DNA of 62,081 nt, from positions 1 through 62,081 of the forward strand of contig JAXHTF010000015.1 in NCBI GenBank assembly GCA_034211275.1. The letters run 5' to 3'. Shown piece after piece: positions 50,702-59,164 of this stretch. The stretch comes from Acidobacteriota bacterium (GTDB lineage Bacteria; Acidobacteriota; Thermoanaerobaculia; Multivoradales; JAHZIX01). The notes under the pieces were generated by a model. The model was not told the origin of the DNA. It saw only the letters and a list, made by a program, of their open reading frames with translations, and did not search any database. Both the position numbers and the translations under genes were made by a program. Every line of letters begins with the position of its first letter. Position 1 is the stretch's first letter.

Positions 50702-52135
50702 TCATTCATTGACAGCCTCGGTGCCGAGAATGTTCTGGACGTAGCGTTCGACATAGGGGGTCCGTTGGATGCCCGGGAGGCTGCGGCGCAGCGCGGCCGC
50801 GGCGCTTTCCCGGTCTCCGGATTCATAGAACGAAACCGCCATGAAGAAGAGCCGGATGGGGTTGTCGTCGCCGGGATCGCCACCGCGCCGAAAATAGGCG
50901 GCGGCTTCGGTCCAGCGGGATGCGCGGTAGGCGATCTCCGCTGCCAGATGCTGAGCCTCTCGGGCCTGGGGATTGGCGTCCGCGACCTCGGCGGCGATGG
51001 CGAAGGCTTCATCCAGATCCTGGGCCATCTCGGCGTTGGCGAGGAGGTCCCGGGCGCGCTGGAGCTCGGCCTGCTCTTCGGCGGAGAGACGGGTGGCCGG
51101 TGCGGCCTCCACTTCCGGTAGGGGGCTGCGGTCGGCAGCCGCGGCTTCCGGCGTGTTCTGGCCGTTGGAGTCGCGGAGCGCGCGCTCCACCCGCCGGTTC
51201 CAGCGCTGTAGGTCGCGCCGGCCAAGGGCGGTGGAGCCGGCGGCGCTGAGGAACGCCTGGGCTTCAGTCCAGCGTCCCCGCTCGGCGAGGCATTCGAGCA
51301 GCGCCGCGGCGGCCTCCGTGTTGCGCCGGGGGCGCGGGCAGGTGGCCAGCTGTTCGGCGGCGGTACACCTTCCGAGACGGATTGCGGCCTCGGCGCTCAG
51401 GCATCGCGCCTGGGGCACCCGTGCTGCATCCTGGCTGAGCTCGTGGAGAGCGTCGAGAGCCTGTTGGGGGCGGTCCTGGTCGAGCTCGAGCTGGGCCAGC
51501 TCCAGTCTCCATTGGAAGTCCTCGGGCTCCTCGGTGATGCGCTCTTCGAGAAAGGCCCGCTGCTCGTCGGGAGAGAGATTCTCTATCTGCCCCAGACGTT
51601 TGCGGTCGGCGAGCTTGGCGAAGGCATCGACACGGCGCAAGAGGGCTTCCGGAACCCGTTCGACGCTCTCCGCTTCGAAGCGGCTCCGCAGGTCCAGCGG
51701 GAGCTGCGCTTCGGTGTAGGCGCCGAAACGCTCCTCGATCTCCAACACCCGGCGGAAGGTGTCTCGGAAGCCTTCCGAGTCTCCGGTTTGGGCCTGGGAG
51801 AGTCCCAGCTGCACCAGGCACTCGGAAAGTAGCTCGAGGTCGTCGAGGAAGCCAAAGCAGGCCAGATTTAGATCTTTTTGGGCCTCGGCGTGCTCGCCGC
51901 GGGCAGCGGCCTCGATGCCGTCGCGGAGCAGGCGTTCATAGAACGGATCCGCGGCATAGGCGGCGGTGGCGGTGGATGATGTGGCCATGAGCATCAACAA
52001 GCTCGCGAGCAGGGGGCCCCTGTAGGAATGCCAGAACCGGGAGAAACTCCTGGGAGTTTCTCCCGGGTTGCGAGCCGGCGCGAGGACCAACCCGCGAAGG
52101 GTAGGGAGGCGAAGAAACACTTTTGAAATTCTCAT
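50702..52135 (-). CDS. Periplasmic tetratricopeptide-repeat-like protein
   Basis: A 477-residue protein with a long N-terminal region and a hydrophobic stretch (GPLLASLLMLMATSSTATAAYA, residues about 40-62), then mostly alpha-helical Ala/Leu/Glu-rich sequence with degenerate TPR-like pairs such as EAAARGEHAEAQKDLNLACF, LAQLELDQDRPQQALDALHEL and EIAYRASRWTEAAAYFRRGG. The region around 320-350 is a linker rich in Ala/Pro. No catalytic motif is seen. It sits between the PHP phosphatase and the hypothetical protein; TPR proteins of export loci often scaffold the secretion complex (inference). An ATG upstream of a plausible signal segment is used; the first 39 residues may be longer than the true N-terminus. 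Confidence 0.72.
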   Translation of the reverse strand: MRISKVFLRLPTLRGLVLAPARNPGETPRSFSRFWHSYRGPLLASLLMLMATSSTATAAYAADPFYERLLRDGIEAAARGEHAEAQKDLNLACFGFLDDLELLSECLVQLGLSQAQTGDSEGFRDTFRRVLEIEERFGAYTEAQLPLDLRSRFEAESVERVPEALLRRVDAFAKLADRKRLGQIENLSPDEQRAFLEERITEEPEDFQWRLELAQLELDQDRPQQALDALHELSQDAARVPQARCLSAEAAIRLGRCTAAEQLATCPRPRRNTEAAAALLECLAERGRWTEAQAFLSAAGSTALGRRDLQRWNRRVERALRDSNGQNTPEAAAADRSPLPEVEAAPATRLSAEEQAELQRARDLLANAEMAQDLDEAFAIAAEVADANPQAREAQHLAAEIAYRASRWTEAAAYFRRGGDPGDDNPIRLFFMAVSFYESGDRESAAAALRRSLPGIQRTPYVERYVQNILGTEAVNE

Positions 52136-52319
52136 TCTGGCGTCAGGAATAGGTCAGGGGAGGCATCGGAGGCTTCGGTCCCGGTGCTCGATGGGGACGA
52201 TTGACGGGGGGCGGGAGCAAGGCCTCCGGTCTCTGCCTGCATTAATGTAGCAATATGCATTCCAGGTGAGGCTTAGCAGCCGATCTTTCCGGGGGAGGGC
52301 CGATCCGGATCTTTGGAGT

Positions 52320-53039
52320 CTACCAGGGCGGCAGCTCGGAATCTTCGAGAATCGCTCGCGGATGGATTTCGGTGAGCCGTTGGGCCAGCTCCGAGCCCCA
52401 ACGTTGGCTCACCAGCTCCCGCGCCGCAGAGAGTCCCGGTGGCCGGGTGGCCATGCCGTGGCAGTCGCTGGCCATGAAGTGGGGCAGGCGGGCCTCGAGG
52501 AGCCCGTGCACCGCCCGCTGGGGCCGCTGGCCGAATTCGCCGGTGACGCTCATGGCGGTGATCTGGAGCAGCGCGCCGAGCTCCACCAGCTGAGTGAGCC
52601 GGGGGATGTCCTCGGCCAGCCAGGGCAGGAGCTCGGGATGGGCGAGGATCGGCCTCCAGCCGGCGACGCTCAGCTCGTGGATGGTGTCCTCCGGCACCGG
52701 CCCGAAGCCGCTGCGGGCGAATTCCACCAGCAGGTAGCGGCTGCCGGCCAGCGGGGTGGTGACGCCGGCGTCCAGGTCGTCCAGTAGCTCGGAGTCGACG
52801 CGGATCTCCGCGCCGCCCAGAATCTGAATCTCACCGTCCAGCTCGCTCTGCACCAGTCCGCGGAGCTGGTGCAGGTCGTCGCTTTCGGCGTTCCACCACA
52901 GCCGGTGGCGCTGGTGCGGCGTGGCGATGATGGCGGTACAACCGTCCTCGGCGGCACGCCGGCACATGGCCACCGACTCCGGGAGGTCTTCGGCGCCGTC
53001 GTCGATCCCCGGGAGCACGTGGGAGTGGATGTCGATCAT
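52320..53039 (-). CDS. PHP-type protein tyrosine phosphatase (CpsB/YwqE-like)
   Basis: A 239-residue PHP-fold protein. Metal ligands are visible as MIDIHSHVLPGIDDGAED, IIATPHQ, ILAHPE and ASDCHGMA, the arrangement of CpsB/YwqE manganese-dependent tyrosine phosphatases. It should dephosphorylate the tyrosine cluster of Wzc. The ATG at 53039 overlaps the Wzc stop in TGATG, and the partnership with the adjacent kinase is conserved in many capsule loci. A CpsB-type phosphatase beside a Wzc-like kinase of proteobacterial layout is a mixed arrangement. Confidence 0.9.
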   Translation of the reverse strand: MIDIHSHVLPGIDDGAEDLPESVAMCRRAAEDGCTAIIATPHQRHRLWWNAESDDLHQLRGLVQSELDGEIQILGGAEIRVDSELLDDLDAGVTTPLAGSRYLLVEFARSGFGPVPEDTIHELSVAGWRPILAHPELLPWLAEDIPRLTQLVELGALLQITAMSVTGEFGQRPQRAVHGLLEARLPHFMASDCHGMATRPPGLSAARELVSQRWGSELAQRLTEIHPRAILEDSELPPW

Positions 53040-55378
53040 CAAGCGGCGGAATCGGCGCGAGAGTCTTTGGCGGAGTCCGCCTCCGCGTCCATGTAGCTCT
53101 CGTAGTAGCGATACTTGCGGGCGTAGCTCGAACTGCCGGCGGTGGGCCGGAAGCGGTTGAGCACGGCGCCGAGGATGCGGATCTCGGCGAAATGCAGGCG
53201 GTCCCGGCAGGCCCGGGCTTCCTCGCGCTGGAGCTTGCCGGCGCGGCAGCACAGGACGACGCCGTCGGTCAGGGCGCCGAGGAGGGTGGAGTCGGTGACC
53301 GCCAGGGTCGGCGGCGTGTCGATGACCACGAAATCGAAGCGCTCGAGGGCGTAGTCCAGGAAGCTGGTCATCTTCTTAGAGGAGAGCAGCTCCGAGGGGT
53401 TGGGCGGCGTCGGGCCGGAAGGACAGATGTAGAGATGGGGGATCTCGGTGCGGAAGATGACGTCCTTGGCCTCCGTATCCCCCACCAGGTGGTTGACCAG
53501 CCCGGAGCGGTTGGAGGTGCGGAAGAGCTGGTGCTGCCGGGGCTTGCGCAGGTCGCCGTCGACGATCAGCACATTGCGGCCCAGCTGCGCCATCACCACC
53601 GCCAGGTTGGCGGCGGTGGCGGTCTTGCCCTCGCCGGCCTCGGCGGAGGTGATGGTCACCGCCCGAAGCTGCTGAGCGCTGGACAGCAGCAGCGCCGTGC
53701 GCAACGACCGATAGGCCTCGGCGATGGCCAGGCGAGGCTTGGTGTAGGGCAGCAGCTCGATCTTGGCATCCGCTTCCTCCGGACGGCCTTCTTTGCTCCG
53801 GCGGCTCTTGGATTTGCCGCTCTTGCTGCTGCTCTTGCCGCTTCGCTGGCCCTCGGCGCCGTAGCTGGGCAGCAGGCGGTTGCCGTAACCGTAGTACCCG
53901 CGCTCATTGTGGCTGATGTCGGGGATCACCGCCAGGGTGGGCAGGCCGAGGATGCGCTCCAGCTCCTCGCTGCTCTTGAGGGTCCGGTCCAGGTACTCCA
54001 GCAGCAGCGCCAGGCCGATGCCCAGCAGCAACCCGGCGAGCAGGCCCATGCCGACGTTGCGACGCAGGGAGGGGTGGGAGGCGCCGCCGGGGACCAGAGC
54101 GGTGTCGACGATGCGTACGTTGGAGGCGCGGCTATTCTGCAGGCGGCTGGCGACATCGGTCTCGCTCTGCCGGCGCAGCAGCTCGTTGAGCAGCTCGCGG
54201 CGGGTGCGCACCTCGTCCTCCAGATTGGCGATCTCCAGGCGGCTGGATTTTTGATCGACGGTCTGGCTCTTGAGGGCGTTGAGGTCCCGATCCAGGGTTT
54301 GCTCCTTGCGCAGCGCCGCTTGGTACGCCGCCCGCGCCGTCTCCCGGGCCAGGGCAGCGTTCTCTTCCACCATCTGGCGCAGATTCTCTTCCGCCGTCTC
54401 GATGCGCGACTTGAGCTCCACCATCTCCGGCCACTCGGGCTTGAAGACGTTGAGACGGGAGTTGTAGTCCTGGCGCAGGCTGGCGAGGTTGCTGCGCTGC
54501 TGGCTCACCTCGCCGCCGGAGAAGCTGTCGGCGACGCTCTCCGCCGGCAGGGCCAGCAGCTCGCGGTAGCGCGCTTCCATCTCGATGCGGTCGTTCTTGG
54601 CGTTGCTGTAGTCCTGGTCCAGGGTGCGCAGCCGCTGAATGGTGGTGTTGGCCTGAGGGTCGAGATCGACGATGTCGGTGCGGCGGCTGAGGTCTTGGAG
54701 CTGGAGCTCGCGCTCGCTGATCTCACGCTTGAGGGTCTCGATCTGCTCGGCGATGAATGTGGAGGCCTTGCCGGCGTTCTCGAAACGGCTGTCGATGCCC
54801 TGGTCGATGAACGCTTCGGCGAAGCCGTTGGCCAGCTTGGCGGACATCTCCGGCGAGCGCGAGGTGTAGGTCAGCTCCACCAGCTGGGTCTCCCGAATGC
54901 GCCGCACGCTGAGGCCGCCGCGGATGCGGTTGGCGATGCGCGCCAGGGCCGCCTCGTCGAGGGCCGCGGAGGCATCTTCGGTGCCTTCCCAACCCTCCGG
55001 CCGGGGGCTCTCGAAGCTCGGGTTGTTGACCAGGTCGAGGTCCCGCACCACCCGCTCCGCCAGGCCGCGGCTTTGCAGCAGCCGCTCCTGGGTGGGGTAG
55101 AACTCGAGGTTGAACCAATTCTCCAGCCAGGGATTCTCGCTCCCCAGCAGCGGCGTCAGGCTGCGGCGTTCGATCTGCAGAACCGCCCGGGCGGTGTAGA
55201 GCTTGGGAGTGATGAAGTACATCACGACGCCGGCGACGGTGCACACCAGGGCCACTAGGGCGATGAGGCGCCAGTGCCGGCGGAGCTTGTGCAGGTACTC
55301 CTTGACGTCCAGGGCGGAATCCGGCTCCTGGCCGAAGGGATCCGTACCCGGCGCTTGCAGGTCGGGTCGGTGGTTCAA
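53039..55378 (-). CDS. wzc: Polysaccharide co-polymerase / BY-kinase (Wzc-like)
   Basis: A 779-residue protein. Membrane segment 1 is at about 36-56 (LIALVALVCTVAGVVMYFI), with a Wzz-type domain and a long coiled-coil to about 430, segment 2 near 437-460 (GMGLLAGLLLGIGLALLLEYL), then a cytoplasmic BY-kinase. The Walker A motif is TSAEAGEGKTATAANLA near 577-585, Walker A' VLIVDGDLRKPR, Walker B FVVIDTPPT. The C-terminus carries five tyrosines in SSYARKYRYYESYM (752-762), the autophosphorylation cluster. A Lys/Ser-rich insert (KSSSKSGKSKSRRSK) precedes the kinase. It controls chain length and export together with Wza. TTG start at 55378 overlaps the Wza stop as TTGA. Confidence 0.93.
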   Translation of the reverse strand: MNHRPDLQAPGTDPFGQEPDSALDVKEYLHKLRRHWRLIALVALVCTVAGVVMYFITPKLYTARAVLQIERRSLTPLLGSENPWLENWFNLEFYPTQERLLQSRGLAERVVRDLDLVNNPSFESPRPEGWEGTEDASAALDEAALARIANRIRGGLSVRRIRETQLVELTYTSRSPEMSAKLANGFAEAFIDQGIDSRFENAGKASTFIAEQIETLKREISERELQLQDLSRRTDIVDLDPQANTTIQRLRTLDQDYSNAKNDRIEMEARYRELLALPAESVADSFSGGEVSQQRSNLASLRQDYNSRLNVFKPEWPEMVELKSRIETAEENLRQMVEENAALARETARAAYQAALRKEQTLDRDLNALKSQTVDQKSSRLEIANLEDEVRTRRELLNELLRRQSETDVASRLQNSRASNVRIVDTALVPGGASHPSLRRNVGMGLLAGLLLGIGLALLLEYLDRTLKSSEELERILGLPTLAVIPDISHNERGYYGYGNRLLPSYGAEGQRSGKSSSKSGKSKSRRSKEGRPEEADAKIELLPYTKPRLAIAEAYRSLRTALLLSSAQQLRAVTITSAEAGEGKTATAANLAVVMAQLGRNVLIVDGDLRKPRQHQLFRTSNRSGLVNHLVGDTEAKDVIFRTEIPHLYICPSGPTPPNPSELLSSKKMTSFLDYALERFDFVVIDTPPTLAVTDSTLLGALTDGVVLCCRAGKLQREEARACRDRLHFAEIRILGAVLNRFRPTAGSSSYARKYRYYESYMDAEADSAKDSRADSAA

Positions 55379-56217
55379 AAGAAGCTCTCCTTGACCACCA
55401 CCACGTCACCGTCCTGAAGCGGGAAGTCGTTTTCCTTGCCCCCCAGGATGCGCCGGAAATCGACTTCGATTTCCTCTTCGGTGCCGCCGCGGGTGCGCTT
55501 GATCACCATTTTGGGAGACGCGCGCTCGGTGAGGCCACCGGCGCGGGCGATGGCGGCCAGCAGGGTGATGCGCTCGGTGCTCTTGAAGATCACCGATCCC
55601 GGCTGGGCGAGCTCTCCCAGACAGTAGACGGTGACCTCGATGGTGGACGCGACGTTGATCAGGTCGTTGGCGAAGATGGGGATGTTGGCGCGGGGGTTCC
55701 CCGCTACCATCAGGTCCGCCACCGAGATTTCCACCTGAGCGGACAGCCCATTGCTCGCCCGCCGCAGAACGTAGATCACCGATCCGTGATTTTCCGCCAG
55801 CCCGCCGGCGGCGGTGATGGCCTCCAGCAGGGTCCAGCGGCCGGAGAAGCCGAGGTTGCCCGGCTGCTTCACCGCGCCGATGACGGAGATGGGTTTGGAG
55901 CGGTACTCACGCACCTGTACTGACACCGTAGCCCGCTGGAAGTATTTTTCTTCGAGCTTCTGCTTGATCAGCTCCTCCGCCGCGCCGACGGTGAGCCCGG
56001 CCAGGGGAACGTCACCCAATGGGGGAAAGCTGATGGTGCCCTCCGGCGCCACTCGCCGCTCTCCGTTGAGGTCGGGGACCTCGAAGACCCGGATCTCGAG
56101 CAGGTCGCGGGCTCCGATGCGATAGCCGTCGTCCGTCGTCGGCTGTTGAGCCAAGGACGGCAGGACGGAAACGAGCAGGGCTAGGAAGAGGGCTGAGGGC
56201 AGTGTTTTCCGCATCAT
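55375..56217 (-). CDS. wza: Polysaccharide export protein (Wza-like outer-membrane channel)
   Basis: A 280-residue protein with a signal peptide (residues 1-23, ending SLAQQ). The poly_export domain follows: YRIGARDLLEIRVFEVPDL, ISFPPLGDVPLAGLTVGAAEELI, then two SLBB-type segments (VIGAVKQPGNLGF and YCLGELAQPGSVIF). It would form the outer-membrane export channel. No lipobox cysteine is seen at the signal cleavage site, unlike E. coli Wza, so anchoring may differ. ATG at 56217 (or 56214) after a GTG. It is preceded by about 107 bases after the beta-barrel gene and overlaps wzc by four bases or less. Confidence 0.9.
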   Translation of the reverse strand: MMRKTLPSALFLALLVSVLPSLAQQPTTDDGYRIGARDLLEIRVFEVPDLNGERRVAPEGTISFPPLGDVPLAGLTVGAAEELIKQKLEEKYFQRATVSVQVREYRSKPISVIGAVKQPGNLGFSGRWTLLEAITAAGGLAENHGSVIYVLRRASNGLSAQVEISVADLMVAGNPRANIPIFANDLINVASTIEVTVYCLGELAQPGSVIFKSTERITLLAAIARAGGLTERASPKMVIKRTRGGTEEEIEVDFRRILGGKENDFPLQDGDVVVVKESFF

Positions 56218-56323
56218 CACCCAATCTACCGCAAAAGCCCCTCCGGCCCAAGGTTTGAAGCGTTGGCGCAGAGTCTGCGGGCTCGCCGCGTCGGGTGCCC
56301 CCGAAAGCTCCGAGGCCCAGGGG

Positions 56324-57616
56324 TCAGGGCCAGTCGATGCCGCCGAGATTGATGCTGGTGGTGATCTGGTCCAGCTCGCGGTCGAAGCGCGGCAGGTTGG
56401 AGTCGAACTCGGTGCGGCTGTAACCGACCCCCAGGCTGAGCTTGGGCAGGATCTGCCAGGAGATGCGCAGGCCGGTGGCTTGAATGTCGTCCTGGCGTTC
56501 CGCGGCGGTGCTCATGAGGGTGCGCTGGTAGCTGCTTTCTCCTTGCTCGGCGGAAACCTGGAAGCTCAGTCGCCGGTTCCAGCTCCAGGCGAGGGCCAGT
56601 CCGACACGGTCTTCCAGCGTGTGGGAATAGCCGTTGATGAGGCTGTAGCCGAGTTGGCGCGCGGCGAAGAGGCTGAAGGTGAAGCGAGCCGACAGCGGTT
56701 GATTCCACGTCGCATTGCCCACGAGCTCGTCGAAGGGAACGAAGATCGAGCCCGGTTCGGGGTCCAGCTTGCGCTGCAGCAAACTCACCAGCACCCCCTG
56801 CTCGTCCTCCTGGAAACGGATCGATAGATAGGGCGAATCGCCGGAGTTGGAGAGGTTGAGTCCGGGGTCGATGAAATCGGTTTCGAAGCTTTCGAGCCCG
56901 AGAGAGACATCCCAGCCGCCGCGGAGCTGAGCCCGAAGACCGATGCGGGTGACCTCTTCATCGCGGTTCAGCAGGCTGAACTGAGGGGTTGGAATCTCAT
57001 CCAGGTCGTCCACTTGATAGCGCAGCTCGGACGTTTCGCCGGCGGCGGTGAGCCACAGGGAGCGCACCAGCCGCACCTCGCCGACGACCTCCAGCCGGTC
57101 GCGCTGGCTCACCGCCAGTTGGGTGAACTCGGAGCTGGCGAAGCGCTGCTCCTCGTGGGAGGACAACATCACCTCGAGGGTGGCGCGGTTGAAATAGGTG
57201 AAGACGCCGGCGCCGTAGCGGCCCACCAGCTGGCGGCGCTCCTCCAGGTCCTGCCAGTAGATGTATTGGGGCAGGGCATAACCGGCGATGATGGTGTCGG
57301 GACCGACGGGCAAGAAGGCTCGCAAGCCGGCGCCGGCGGTGGCGGTGACGTCGCTGGTTTCGGGGCCGTCGCTGCCGGAGAAGACATCGTTGAGATAGCT
57401 CAGATTCTCTACCGCCAGCCAGGGGTCGACCCGCAGGCCGCCGAATTGCCACCGGGCCTCCGCCAGGCTTTTCTCCAGTCCCTCCCGGCGCGGAAGCTCG
57501 ATCGCGGTCAAGCTACCCGGCGGGATATACTGCTGACATTCTGCAACAGGAATGATGATCCATATGAGAACGGCGAAGATTGCCAAAATCCATGGCCGGT
57601 GAGCGGAAAATCCCAT
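56324..57616 (-). CDS. Outer-membrane beta-barrel protein of the polysaccharide locus
   Basis: A 430-residue exported protein. Residues 1-29 are a signal peptide (LAIFAVLIWIIIPVAEC), then LRVDPWLAVENLSYLNDVF. The rest alternates hydrophobic and polar residues in about 14-18 strand-like segments (for example GVFTYFNRATLEVMLSSHEE and RFTFSLFAARQLGYSLING), ending in a C-terminal strand TSINLGGIDW. Such barrels sit first in several export operons of related bacteria. The ATG at 57616 has GGAGGA four bases upstream. It appears to be the first gene of the minus-strand locus, divergent from the polymerase-like gene at 57695. Confidence 0.78.
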   Translation of the reverse strand: MGFSAHRPWILAIFAVLIWIIIPVAECQQYIPPGSLTAIELPRREGLEKSLAEARWQFGGLRVDPWLAVENLSYLNDVFSGSDGPETSDVTATAGAGLRAFLPVGPDTIIAGYALPQYIYWQDLEERRQLVGRYGAGVFTYFNRATLEVMLSSHEEQRFASSEFTQLAVSQRDRLEVVGEVRLVRSLWLTAAGETSELRYQVDDLDEIPTPQFSLLNRDEEVTRIGLRAQLRGGWDVSLGLESFETDFIDPGLNLSNSGDSPYLSIRFQEDEQGVLVSLLQRKLDPEPGSIFVPFDELVGNATWNQPLSARFTFSLFAARQLGYSLINGYSHTLEDRVGLALAWSWNRRLSFQVSAEQGESSYQRTLMSTAAERQDDIQATGLRISWQILPKLSLGVGYSRTEFDSNLPRFDRELDQITTSINLGGIDWP

Positions 57617-57694
57617 CGTTCCTCCAAGTTCGAGCGTTTCGCCCACGACTGAGGGGAAGCTCTGACGAGCGGTCTGCGGCTGTGCTACCCGGCG

Positions 57695-59164
57695 ATGATA
57701 CGGCATTCTGAAAAGATTCTCCCGGCTCTTCTGACCTGCACCCTGCTGTGGGCCTCTCTGCCCTTTGGCAGCGTCACTCGGGGAGCCTCGACATTGCTGC
57801 AGGTGAGCGTTTTCCTCGCTCTGGTGCTGGCGGTGATGACGCCGGAGACGCGCCCGGTGCTTCGCCGGGTGGCCGTTCCCGCTGCCGCTCTCTTCGCCGT
57901 GGCGGCCTTCGGCTGGCTGCAAAGCCTACCCTGGCCGGAGGATCTAGTGGGGCTGTTGTCGCCGGGTCATGGCGAGCTTTGGGGGAGCCTGCCGGCGGGA
58001 GAGGCCTCGCCGCGTCTTTCCGTAGCGCCGGAGGTCAGTCGCCGGGCGGCGTTGAGCTGGGCGGCGGTGGCGGCGGCCTTGATGGCCGGGGCGGTGGCCG
58101 GGCGCCGGCGGGAGGCGCGGCGCTGGTTGGGGGGAGCGGTGGTCGTTGCCGCCCTCTTCCAGGTGGTCTATGGAGCTCCCCGCTGGCTGGCCAACGCCGA
58201 CACCATCTGGGGGCTGGCGGTGCCCGGTATGCGCCATCGCCTGCGCGGCACCTTCGTCAATCCGGATCACCTGGCGACCTTCCTGGGGCTGGCTTTGGCG
58301 GTGGTCTTCGCCTGGGTTTGGTGGGCCTTCCTGCATGCCCGTACGACGCCGGAAGTCGAGCGCCGAGTGCTGCTGTTGGCTCCGCCGGTGTTGATTTGGC
58401 TCACCCTCTTCGCCGCCCTCGCCTTCACCGGTTCTCGGGCGGGACTGGCGGCGGCGCTGCTGGGCGTGACGGTGCAGAGTCTGGTGCTGGGCCGGCGGGG
58501 TGGTCGCACCACCGGCCTGCTGCTGGGAGGTGGGGCGGTGGCCGCCGGAGTGGCGGCGGTGGTGTGGATCGGCGCCCGGGAGGGCTTCGGCCGGCTCCTC
58601 GCCACTTCCGCCTACGAGATCACCTGGAGCGCCCGTCTGGAGACCTATCGGGCGAGCTTCGAGCTATGGCGCCGCTACTGGCTCACCGGCAGCGGCCTGG
58701 GCACCTTCCGCGACGCGTTTCCCCAAGTGCAGCCGCAGGAGCTGCCGGGGCTGTGGCGCCATGCTCACAGCGACTACCTGGAGCTGGCGGTGACCACCGG
58801 CCTGGTGGGGCCGGTCCTGCTGGTGGTGGGGTTGGTCTTCTTCGTTCGAGGGTTGCCGTCGGGGCTTTCCCGGCGCCGCCGCTCCGAGGATCGGGGGGCG
58901 GTGCTGGCGGCGGTGGGAGCCTTGGTCACCGCCGGCGCTCACGAGCTCCTGGACTTCGGTCTGACCATGCCCGCCAACGCGGTGACCCTGGCGGTGCTCG
59001 CCGGAGCAGCGCTGGCGGTCTCGGCCCCGAGGCCCTCCAGCTCGAAGTCCGCCAGCCCGCGGCTATCCCGCCAGGGAAGTGGTGCCTCGAGCGCCTGGGG
59101 CCGGAGTGAAGAAGACTTCGCCGGGGGCCACCGTGCCGGCGGTGAGGGTCACCACCTCCAGTAG
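57695..59164 (+). CDS. O-antigen ligase/polymerase-like membrane protein
   Basis: A 489-residue polytopic protein with about 11 membrane segments and a periplasmic loop containing MRHRLRGTFVNPDHLATFLG, LLAFTGSRAGL-like (LAFTGSRAGLAAALLG) and WRHAHSDYLELAVTTGLVGP, the signature of the Wzy_C/O-antigen ligase family. It may be a second polymerase or a ligase attaching polymer to a carrier. The last 34 residues (Ser/Gly/Arg-rich) come from reading into the end of the convergent neighbour; the two genes overlap by 102 bases. The start ATG at 57695 has only a weak site; it is divergent from the barrel gene. Confidence 0.8.
   Translation: MIRHSEKILPALLTCTLLWASLPFGSVTRGASTLLQVSVFLALVLAVMTPETRPVLRRVAVPAAALFAVAAFGWLQSLPWPEDLVGLLSPGHGELWGSLPAGEASPRLSVAPEVSRRAALSWAAVAAALMAGAVAGRRREARRWLGGAVVVAALFQVVYGAPRWLANADTIWGLAVPGMRHRLRGTFVNPDHLATFLGLALAVVFAWVWWAFLHARTTPEVERRVLLLAPPVLIWLTLFAALAFTGSRAGLAAALLGVTVQSLVLGRRGGRTTGLLLGGGAVAAGVAAVVWIGAREGFGRLLATSAYEITWSARLETYRASFELWRRYWLTGSGLGTFRDAFPQVQPQELPGLWRHAHSDYLELAVTTGLVGPVLLVVGLVFFVRGLPSGLSRRRRSEDRGAVLAAVGALVTAGAHELLDFGLTMPANAVTLAVLAGAALAVSAPRPSSSKSASPRLSRQGSGASSAWGRSEEDFAGGHRAGGEGHHLQ

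Noticed and set aside
53192-55258. 688-residue plus-strand open frame
   Set aside because: Antisense of wzc; Gly/Gln/Val/Ala-rich shadow with no recognisable motif, and wzc is unambiguous.
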